In this document: piece by piece, positions 54,927 through 64,000 of the stretch
Layout: every line of letters starts with the position of its first letter
How positions within the stretch are numbered: position 1 is the stretch's first letter
Assembly (NCBI GenBank): GCA_024663395.1
Contig: JANFAH010000005.1
Coordinates: 1,302,001-1,366,000 of the forward strand
Source of the DNA: Pisolithus tinctorius
Taxonomy: Eukaryota; Basidiomycota; Agaricomycetes; Boletales; Pisolithaceae
DNA length: 64,000 nucleotides
Reading direction: 5' to 3'
Translations under genes and position numbers: made by a program
Notes under the pieces: model-generated
Seen by the model: only the letters and a program-made list of their open reading frames with translations
Told to the model about the DNA's origin: nothing
The model's database searches: none

Positions 54927-57900
54927 CTAGTTATTTCGAGAGTTAAAGAACCACGATGCACGTTTCGCTGTACTCGATATTTAAGCACAACAGAGAGTAT
55001 TGGAGCGCGACAAGAGGACTTACCACCCCTAGGTAAAGCATCGCCATCAATCACTTAACACTGTCGATGTCATGAACACGATCACTCACCCTCCTTCCTC
55101 ATTCTGAAGTCTGGCTAATGGATTGGCTGATGACATATTGCTTCCGCTTGCTGCGGCCGGCGCAGATCCGCCGGGGGCACCAGCTGCCACAGCAGAGCCT
55201 CCTCCTCCTCGGAGTGGCTTGGCAATCCGACCGAAACTCAATGCAGGGCCACTTGACGCCTTTTGCGCTACAAGTACGGGACGATGAGCTACCCAACTTT
55301 ATGCAAAGAGGTTCCATCCTTACCACGTGCTTGCTCAAGCCGTTCTTTCACCGATTGGAGCTGTGCTTCAAACTTCTGATTTTGAATGGCCAATCGACGA
55401 TCAGTATCCTGCAGGAGTGCTTCCAAGTTCTGGATGCGCTCATTCCGTGCCATCAATTTACGTTCAGCTATGCCGGCTTCCTTTTTCAACGCCGAGTTCT
55501 GGTCCACCAGCTATAACACCGATTAAAACACCTGCGCGCCCAATTTGAGGTACGTGTGCTGGTAAGCTCACCTGTTTCTGAACTAACGTCAGCTGTTCTA
55601 GATTGCGCTCCAAAAATGCCATTTTCTTCTGTTGAGCTTTGCTGTTGCTGTTCCTAATGACGTTGTTGTATTGCTCTCTTAGCTCGTCCAACTGAATCTC
55701 CAGTTCCACGACCTGTCACAAGGTTGGGTATAATATATGGCCAGCACTGGCAAGCAGCTATACGAACCTTCTCACAGCGATTAGAGAGATCCCGCATAAG
55801 GGATTTCTTGACGGCCTCAAACTCGGCCAGCTGTACATTGATGGCTTTGCGCGTACGCTCGAGGTCCTGAGCGCTCTCGGCCAAGCTCTTACCACCCTCG
55901 ATTCCAGCGGACGTAACGGCAAAGGCACGCTGGGCGTAAACAAGTAAGACGTGGGTGAACGTGAAGAAAGTTCTAATGCCGTACTTTGAGCTCCTCGTTC
56001 ACGTTCTTCATGCTCTCAATCGTAGCATTCAACGAGCGAATCTCATTACTCTTTAGTTCAAGCTGCTGTTTAAGATCCGATGCTTCGGCAATACTCGCTT
56101 CACGTCGAGCTGAGTATTGTGCCTCCAGCTTATTCTTCAAGAATACGACCTCTTAAGTGGGTGTAACATCGGGCTTCGCATATTAACATACCTTCAGCTC
56201 TGCCATCGACTGCGCGATGCCTGCATTACTGGTTTCCTCATCTTGAATGGTTTTCTCTATCGGAGAAATGACGTAAGGAGATGCTCTACAAGAAGTTCTG
56301 GGACGCACCAAGAAGCTCTTCATATTCAGCCTCAAGGGTGGTTAGGCGGCTCTCAAGTTCATCACGGCGGCGTGTCACCATCTCATTTTCCTCCTGGCTC
56401 TGTCTCAGACGATCCAAAGTCTCCCGCACTGTCGACTGCGCCTCGCTCAATTGCCGTCTAGCAGCTACGACGTCGTCTACGGTGAGTGAAGAAAGTGTTA
56501 CTTCGGAATCCACGGAATCCAACTTAGAAAGAAGCTGGCGAAGTTGTTCATCTTTCTCCGAGAATGCGCCTTGCTGTATGGGGGTTGAGAAGAGGTGTGA
56601 GCTGTGAGATACTTGAGGTAACCTACAGCATCAAATTTAGCCATCATGAGCGCCATTTTCTCCTGCTTGCGTTTCTCCTTGTCCTCTGCCGAGGCATCCT
56701 TTTGAGCACTACGCAGCTCGGTAATGATTTTCCTAAGCTCGTCGAGTTCACTTTTGGCATCTTGGTTCTGTTCCCGGAGGATGTCAATCGTAATGATGCT
56801 CTCTTTGTTGTCATAATCAAGGCGTTCCACTTGCAAACGAAGCTCGTTGAGTTGGGTAGACATAGATTTATTTTCCTGGGAACGGTCGACGTCAGTGAGC
56901 GATGGCTTCCTCACATAAACACAGCACCAACCTTCGACAAAGAAACCTCTTGCTCTTTGAGGAACGCAAGCTCTTCCTTCAGCTCTTTGACAAGCTTCTC
57001 AGCAGCAGCAAGTGAGCTCTCTTTCTCGGCCAACTGGTCACTGAGTTCGTTCTCTCGTCGAAGGAATTCCTCCCGTTCGTCCTTCTCGAGGCCGATGACT
57101 GTAGGTGTTTGCGGCCTGCTATCAATCTCAGATCGGAGACCCTCCAACACGGGGTTAACAGGAGTCTGGCTTCTGGCAGTCGACGGTGCAGATGCGGGCC
57201 TCTTGGACGATACGGAAGCGTTGATCGGCTTGTCCGGTGTCGCCCACTCGCTTTGCTCGACGTGCCCACCAGAGCGCCAAATGCCAAGCTCCGCTTCCAG
57301 TGTCTGTATGTATGCCAGATGCCGGGTGTTCGCGAGCTGTGCCTTGGACAAGAGTCCCTTGAGCTCCAACGGAGAAAGTTCTTGGTTGACACGCGCTGTG
57401 TTCTTTATCGATTTTGCACGGATACCAAAGCGTAGGGTAGACAAAGTCTCCGCTTCATTGTACAACGAGGGAGAGCAGTTAATAATAAGAGTCGTTCGCG
57501 AATTGCCACCCAAAGACTCTTGCAATATGCGAGTAAGCTTTGAGTCCCGGTAAGGAATATGTTTTGTCTGAGAGTGACCATAGGTGAGCGCGCAACGCAC
57601 TGTGCAGGGGTACTCAGGGGGTATGGTCCCATATGAGCGCATACCTTGGGGTCCGTAAGCGCGTTAATCACCATACCGAGCGCAGAAAGCGATTTGTTGA
57701 TCTTCTTCGCTTCTTCTAATGTTTGACCCGAAGCACCTGTCTTACCAACCTTTTCGGACCCAGCAAGATCGACGAGATAGAGGTTTCCTGATTTTTGAGC
57801 GCCCGTTTCCGTATTCCGCTGCTGAATCGTGATTAGAAAAATGGAATGTGATCGTGAACTCTCAGCATTCATGTCTGAAAGCGTATTTCGTCAGTAACCA

Positions 57901-58864
57901 CATGATGCGATCATGTCCGGCGCTCACTGGTCGAAGTGACTACGCGGGCTGCCGCTCCCTGGCGCATGATCTCGTACACTTCACGCGCACTACTGACATA
58001 GTAGTCGGATAAGTTCTTGACATACACACCGCGAGACTTCTCCTCGTGAACTTGCAAGTTGTCATTTTGAGCTAGGAAGCTGATGAGTGGTCGGCAATAT
58101 GGGATAAATGCACTGCAACTTACGAGCCAGCAAATCGCGAATACGTTCGAGATAGATTTCCATATAAGAAACTTTGACCATGTACTCTAGGTGAGCATCC
58201 GACTCCACGATAGATTGGAATATTTGTTCCGTGATGCGGGGTATAATTCCTTTCAACTCCTCCGAGTCTATATCTGCGCCCTGAATGTCGATGTCCATGA
58301 GAATTAAACAAAGAGTACATGATTGCAACTTTCCATCATCGTGAAGGTCTTCCCACTGCCAGTTTGGCCGTATGCGAAAACGGTGCCGTTGTAACCATCG
58401 AGAACATCTAGATGGCTGGTTAGTCATCCATAGCGAAGATGGAGCAGGAATGCGGTGTTGGAGATAGGCCCCACGCTACGGACATGGAAGAAGTCTCACC
58501 TTTGACGATACTATAGAGAGGAGGAACGCGTCAACGACTCTCAGAAGTCGCGTAGCAACGTTGCAAACTCACTCCTTGACACCGTAGTCAAAAACTTCGT
58601 GTTGTTTCGTACCCATCGGAAACACCCTATCAAACGTAAATCCATCTTTCTCTGGACCTGAGACAGATTGCGCATTCCGCATCATCACGGTTTGAAGGTT
58701 GTCATCAAAAGCCACGATGATCTCGCCGCCTTCTCTCAGTTCAAGAGCATTGGGCGGCCGAAATCTGTTCGAAATTGCGAAGGAGTGAGCTACGGATGGA
58801 CCACGGCGCGCTTGATGCCTGGATCGTACCGACAAACGACCTTGATGTTAGTGGAAGAGGCCAT
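54927..58864 (-). CDS. Kinesin-1 heavy chain (conventional kinesin)
   Basis: Conventional kinesin moves vesicles and organelles to microtubule plus ends; fungi use it without light chains. The ATG at 58864 gives [17 protein letters not shown] across the first intron. The motor shows [36 protein letters not shown] (P-loop), [26 protein letters not shown] (switch I), [15 protein letters not shown] (switch II), [16 protein letters not shown] and [20 protein letters not shown] coiled-coil stalk follows to about 55290. The tail has [12 protein letters not shown] and [12 protein letters not shown]. The final exon, 54967-54927, gives [12 protein letters not shown], a C-terminus typical of fungal kinesin-1. 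Reaching it needs a 5-nt microexon at 55024-55028. Without that splicing the ORF stops at 55086. Length is about 960 residues. Confidence 0.94.
55024..55028 (-). other. Five-nucleotide microexon (GGGTG) in kinesin-1
   Basis: Flanking introns are 55029-55089 (gtgagt...cctag, 61 nt) and 54968-55023 (gtaagt...gtacag, 56 nt), both GT-AG. Joining GAAGGAGG + GGGTG + CGAAACG restores the frame for [11 protein letters not shown]. Direct splicing of the outer exons would be out of frame. Confidence 0.65.
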
Positions 58865-59168
58865 GCTGGACGATCTGCGTAGGAAAGAGAGCTAAAGAGC
58901 GTGTTGTGGCCAGCACGCAGGTATATAAAAGGACAGTTACAACGCTGTGTTCAAAGTGTAGTGGTGGAGTGGTGATTTCTTTGAGTAAATGAGTGCCGCG
59001 GTCAAAGGGTTCCGACAAGGCAGCCCGGCTGCCTATTCGAGCGATCGGCTGAGTGGTCTCACGCAGTAACTACAAAACACTGGGATTTCAACGTGATATT
59101 AGACGACTGATGGACTCTGTTATACAACGGAAGGGTGTCGGGGATTACAATTGACCTCTATCATCGGA
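58865..59168 (-). promoter_or_regulatory. Upstream region of kinesin-1 with a TATA-like string
   Basis: About 300 bp between the kinesin-1 start and the ELF1 stop. A TATATAAAA string on the plus strand at 58922-58930 reads TTTTATATA toward kinesin-1, about 60 bp from its ATG. No gene is visible here. Confidence 0.3.
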
Positions 59169-59619
59169 TCAATCTTCGTCACTGTCGATGGAAGGCGGCG
59201 CAGCAGGGGCCGGCCTACTCGAGGAAGCAGTTAGTCTTCGGTGGCCCTGGCTCTCTTTTTGTGCTGCATCAGCAGCATCTATCCACTCCGAATAAATGTC
59301 GACTGGTTCGGTAAGGTCTACGCAGATAAATCTCGGTACCAAAAACTGTCGCACGAGCAGAAACAACCACGTACGATTAACTTTACTCTGATACCTCTGA
59401 TCGCATACTCTGCAGACCAGCTGGGCTATTCCCGCCTTCCTATCAATTCTAACTGTCACAGACGTGTCGTGATTACAGAATAAACATGTGAATGTTGTGT
59501 CTGGCAGAGGAAGTGAGTACAGGGGTGAGGCTGACATGACTGAACACACCCAACGGCTGCCGTCTCCGTGCAGCACTAGCCGCCGCTGGCTTTCTGGACG
59601 ACTTCTTGCGTTTGCCCAT
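59169..59619 (-). CDS. ELF1: Transcription elongation factor 1 homologue (ELF1/ELOF1)
   Basis: Elf1 is a small zinc protein that travels with elongating RNA polymerase II and helps transcription through nucleosomes and damage. The ATG at 59619 gives MGKRKKSSRKP, the conserved basic tail that contacts DNA. Then come DTTFTCLFCNHDTSVTVRIDRK and GIAQLVCRVCDQRYQSKVN. The four zinc ligands are C..C and C..C. LTEPVDIYSEWIDAADAAQ follows after an intron. The C-terminus is a short Ser/Ala/Pro tail ending IDSDED, a fungal extension. Length is about 110 residues. The start is 137 bp from the divergent kinesin-5 start. Confidence 0.95.
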
Positions 59620-59756
59620 GATGCCAGGACGAGAGTCCTGATAGCCATGTGCCAACCGTATGCTTTTCCCACGGATGCACGTGATCAAGACGCGTCTGTA
59701 AGTTTACTAGCGGAGTGGGGCAGTCGCGTTGGCTGAGACCCAGGACAGCGACAGCG

Positions 59757-62700
59757 ATGGCCTCTCGTCGCCTCCCAAGTTCAAGGTCAAAACCGACCCT
59801 CCAACCGTCAGCAAGCTCCAGACAACAACGAGCCACCACAAATCCACTCTCACCAACTTCATCAGAACATCCCGAAACGCAGGCCGAAGCATCCGTGCCA
59901 CCGTCCAAGTCCACCAGATCGCAACACGCCGACGGAGAAACCAACATCCAGGTAGTCATCCGGTGCCGCAGGCGGTCCGAACGCGAGATTCAAGAGAATT
60001 CACCCATCATTGTCAGCTCAAATGGCGCCAAGAGTGACGAGATTACGATTGAGACCTCTACTCCCGTATCCAGCTTGGGCGTCGTAACATTGCCACCTAC
60101 TCGCACGTACCCTTTTGACCTAGTATTCGGGCCAGAGGCAGACCAGGCTATGATTTATCACGAGGTCGTTAGCCCCCTCCTTGAGGAAGTGATCAGGGGA
60201 TACAACTGTACCCTATTTGCATATGGCCAAACCGGCACCGGAAAGACGTAAGTCCGTGACGATCCGTGTAGCTGCACACCTGATTCCTGGCTAGGTATAC
60301 TATGCAGGGCGATCTGGTCCCTACTCCCATGGGCAACCCCTCCGCTCAAGCAGGGATGATACCCAGGGTTCTGTTTCGCCTCTTTCACCGTCTGGAAACC
60401 TCCACCGCGGACTACAGTGTCAAAGTATCGTTCGTAGAACTTTACAATGAAGAACTCAGGGATCTCCTTGCAAATGAGATGCTTCCCCCGGCTGGATCCA
60501 CACAACCCATGGGGAAAGGGGGCCCAGTTGACAACCAAGGGGGCCTCAGAATCTTTGACGATGCCAGTAAGAAAGGAGTTTTCATCCAGGGGTTGGAGGA
60601 AATACCGGTCAAGGATGCCCGTGATGCACTGGCTCTTCTTACAAAAGGAAGTCATCGTCGACAAATTGCCGCTACGAAATTCAACGATCACTCCAGTCGG
60701 TCACACTCCGTGTTTTCCATTACAGTCCATACGAAAGAAACATCTAATATCGGTGATGACCTCTTGAAGGTCGGCAAACTTAACCTCGTAGATCTTGCTG
60801 GGTCGGAAAACATCGCACGATCCGGTGCGGAAAACAAGAGAGCGAGAGAGGCCGGCATGATCAATCAAAGCCTACTAACTCTCGGCCGCGTTATCAATGC
60901 ACTCGTTGATCGTTCTCCTCATGTTCCATATCGGTGAGTTGCTGTCCAGTCGGCCATAGTGGTGATACGACTTAGGGAAAATATAACAGAGAGTCTAAAC
61001 TCACCCGCCTTTTACAAGACTCCCTCGGCGGTCGCACGAAGACATGCATCATCGCTACTATCTCCCCTGCACGTTCTAATATGGAGGAAACGCTCTCTAC
61101 CTTGGACTATGCTATCCGTGCCAAGTCCATCCGCAACAAGCCCGAGCTTAACCAACGCATGACACGCAATGCCCTCCTCAAAGAGTACGTTGCTGAGATT
61201 GAGCGGCTCAAGGCAGACGTTCTGGCTGCGCGGGAAAAAAATGGTATCTTCTTCTCAGAAGAGAGGTGGAATCAGATGACAGTAGAACAAGAGCAATGCC
61301 AGACAGAAATGGAAGCGGCGAAGAAGCAAGTAGATATCTTAGAAAGCCAATTGAGGAGCGTGAGGGAGGAGTTTGAGCAGAGCATGGCACTACTAATGAG
61401 ACGCGACGGTGAACTCAAGGAGACGAAGGAAAAACTGAAGGAGACAGAGGGCGAGCTTGAACAGAAGGATGGACAGTTGAAACAGGTGAAGGGGGCGTTG
61501 GAAGAGGAGATGATCGTCCGCCAAGCCTATCAGGTTAACGAAGGTAAACTGGACGGTGTAGCGTGCGGGTTAAAAGAGGTTGCCACAGAGTGTATTGAGG
61601 ATGTCGGTGCACTCTTCGATAAACTCCGTCAGTCTTTTTCTCATACACTTTTCCTTCACTGATCGCTCTGCAGAACGGAAAACGAAGACATTCACCTCCA
61701 ATATCAAGGTCGTATCTCACCAAGGAAAATCGATATCCGCGGAGGTGCAGACCCTCTCCGATAAATTGGAAGAGTTTATCAAAGCGGCGGCCCACAGTAC
61801 TCAAAGCCTCCGAGCAGAAGCCAAAACATATCATGCAAAGGAGCTCGAGACCTTGACGAGTCACTCCGAGCGCATCGATCAGCAGTTACAGCGCATCCAA
61901 GATTCCCTACGCATAATAAATGCTAAGGATGACGCCTCTGCGGAGGCATTGGGAATTCTGCACAGCGCAGTTAAGGACTCGCAGGAGACTCTAAAAAGTT
62001 CTTTTGCGGCTTGGTCAGACTCCCTGCGTACGAGCTCACAGGCGCTATCAACGGAACTGTACTCTGCAAACCAAAGTAACTTCGCTGCGGTGAGTATGAA
62101 CCCACATCTCGGTTATCGTGCTTATCTCAGTCGAAGGTTGAAAAAGCTTTGAGAGCTATGGGTTCTGTAATGGATACCGTTCTGACTGAGGCGCTTGCCT
62201 TCGTGAAAGCGGAAGCAGACTCTGCATTACAAGCGAAATCCCTCGTCGATGAAATCTCGCGTGCTGAAATTGCTCACCTACAAGCACAGAACGCGAGGCT
62301 CCTCCAGACCCTTGAAGCCGAAAAAGTCAAATCTGAGAAGGCAAAAGACGAGCTCGTGCAACGCGTCTCTAGCCTGCTGGGAGAATTCGTTGCTACGCGC
62401 GATCTGGAACTGCGGCAAGCATTTGGCTCCATCACGAAAGGCAACACCAAAGTGGAGGAGGCCGTCACCAATCTGGGCCAGAAACACGAAAGATTAATGA
62501 ATGATGCTGCTACTCGCGGCGTAGAGCTGTCCACCTCCTTACAACGGAGAACCGCGGAGTGCAAGAGGACACGTGATGGTGCATTGAAGGTAAGTATCCA
62601 CCTTCCAGTGTTGAGCCAAAAGTTCAACGTCTTCGGCAGTCCGTGGGCTCTGCTCAAGCATCGTTCAAAGATGGTCTTTCTGCCATGCAAGCATCGCTCG

Positions 62701-63499
62701 CCACCACGACGACAACCTACTCAGGTGAACTACAACGACACGGGCAGTCACTACAGGCTTCGTTGAATAGTGGCCTCGACCGCCATAACCGAGTGAAACG
62801 GGCACGCGTAGAGAGCATGAACACGATGGTGGCGGATGTTCAGAGTGAATTGCGACACGTTCAACGGGGGATGACATCTACCTCAAGAAATGTGGATAAT
62901 TTCGTTGCGCGGGTGGTCTCAGAGGTAAGCGTTATCCATACGTGACCTCGCCATTGCTGAAACGCTGCTAGGGTGCAAACCTATCGAACTCTGCGGAACT
63001 CTACCATAAGGCGGTCTCCGGCGAGTTGAATACTCTACAAGACATGACGCGGTCGCTGGTCGATCAAGGGGCACGAGAAGATGTTCCTACAGGGATGACC
63101 CCGCGCAAGCGCGTGTGGGAATATGTCGACAAGTGGGAGTTGACGAAGAATCGCGATGTTCTCCTGCAGTCCTGGAGGCAGGGCCACTCGACAGCGAATT
63201 CCAATCCAACCCCGGTATCTGAAACATTCTCTCTTCCTAATGTCGTCGAGGAGACTGTAGAACAGATCGTACCAGTGAAAGACGAACCTCTCCCTGGTGA
63301 GCCTGCGCCTAAAGCAGCCACCACCCCAACCACTGTAACGTTGTCCCTGCCGACCGTAGCATCGCCTGTCGCTGCTCCCCCAATTCCACCACCACCAGTG
63401 AAAACGGTGGTGGCAAAGTCGGGCTTACCGGCATTGGCAGCCTTGGCGGATCGACCAACTAACATCCTTGGTCCGCGGGGGTCAAGAAGGATAAGGTAG
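59757..63499 (+). CDS. Kinesin-5 (BimC/Cut7/Eg5) mitotic motor
   Basis: Kinesin-5 is a tetrameric motor that slides antiparallel spindle microtubules apart. The ATG at 59757 opens a basic Ser-rich extension ([18 protein letters not shown]), then [16 protein letters not shown], the typical kinesin-5 motor start. Motor motifs are [11 protein letters not shown] (P-loop, followed by an intron and YTMQGD), [13 protein letters not shown] (switch I), [24 protein letters not shown] (switch II), [30 protein letters not shown] and [24 protein letters not shown]. The neck and coiled coil run from about 61150 to 61520. The last part has [20 protein letters not shown], a BimC-box-like element with a TP site where Cdk1 phosphorylates family members. 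The tail is Pro/Ala-rich and ends GSRRIR. Length is about 1,130 residues. Confidence 0.95.
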
Positions 63500-64000
63500 C
63501 ACCACGACTTAGACGTAGGCTATACGACGTGTGTATGTCCACTATTTATCGCAAATATTTCATCTATTAGGAGTTTCAATGTGTAATCTATATGCCTCAC
63601 TGCAAGTTTGGTGGTTGTAGTGCATGGTCATTGTATATCATATACATATCATGTCACTCTTATTGTAGCTCAGATTTTGCTTGCCTTCATCATACTTTTT
63701 TTTTTTTGTTTTTTGCAAGACTGGTTGAGATGGAGCTCAAGCTTCAAGTGCTGCATCAAACCACCCTTTGCAATTAGTTTCCTTACGTAATCCACATGCC
63801 CTGTGATGACTGCAAAGTAGCCCGCAGTAGAAAATCTAAGCTCTCATTGCAAGTTTGTAGCCTCGGAGCACGATGGCTGCAGGATTGAAAAGTTCGCCTA
63901 TTCTCTTTGGAACCTGACAATTCCGACAACTAAGTTTTGCAACAGCCGTCATTTTGCTATCTTTTGTGCTTGCCGTCGGTTTCCTACTCATCATACTCTC
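63500..64000. other. 3' flank of kinesin-5
   Basis: About 500 bp with no recognisable gene. A T-rich run lies near 63699-63717. ORFs here are short and without family features. The next gene presumably lies beyond the window. Confidence 0.5.

Noticed and set aside
56564..57553. 329-codon plus-strand ORF
   Set aside because: It lies wholly antisense to the kinesin-1 neck and coiled coil. Its Ser/Leu/Phe-rich sequence is the complement of Glu/Lys/Leu codons and has no domain features.
1..64000. Transposons, CRISPR arrays, mating-type genes or a biosynthetic cluster
   Set aside because: I looked for transposase or reverse-transcriptase motifs, terminal repeats, spaced direct repeats, homeodomain/pheromone genes and NRPS/PKS/P450 genes and saw none.

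Overview
This is a nuclear genome segment from a basidiomycete fungus, most likely a mushroom-forming Agaricomycete. Nearly every gene is interrupted by introns of about 48-65 bp, genes are packed on both strands with 100-200 bp between divergent starts, and one locus (15463-16634) looks like the kinase-like proteins common in Agaricomycetes. I see no transposon, CRISPR array, plasmid or viral element. Coding spans below include introns. I read exon joins by eye, matching them to conserved protein motifs.

Layout. 1-15.1 kb: the 3' end of exportin-1 (CRM1), MCTS1/Tma20, an SRR1-like protein, WDR48 (minus strand), the chaperonin subunit CCT1, the APC/C subunit Cdc27, and an unrecognised acidic protein. 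15.4-20.6 kb: a kinase-like protein, a stand-alone RRM protein of the cyclophilin-E type, TAF13 with a long low-complexity N-terminus, and a DUF4211 protein. 20.6-28.6 kb: one very large gene with two C1-like zinc fingers, tentatively UNC80-like. 28.6-50 kb: DPM2, TRS120, an intron-containing tRNA, a lone ABC ATPase, TOM40, a GT15 mannosyltransferase, the PI4-kinase PIK1, OST3 and SEC16. 50-64 kb: a Pumilio protein, kinesin-1, ELF1 and kinesin-5.

Nearly all genes are conserved eukaryotic housekeeping genes. From 28.6 to 50 kb most belong to the secretory pathway: dolichol-mannose supply (DPM2), N-glycan transfer (OST3), Golgi mannosylation (GT15), Golgi PI4P (PIK1), TRAPPII (TRS120) and COPII exit sites (SEC16). 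The two kinesins flank ELF1.

I found no clear new biological system. The points most worth a second look are small. Three introns appear to begin with GC. A 5-nt microexon seems to decide the kinesin-1 tail. TAF13 carries a Tyr/Gln/Thr-rich extension. The tRNA has an odd base at position 37. The giant zinc-finger gene is of uncertain identity.
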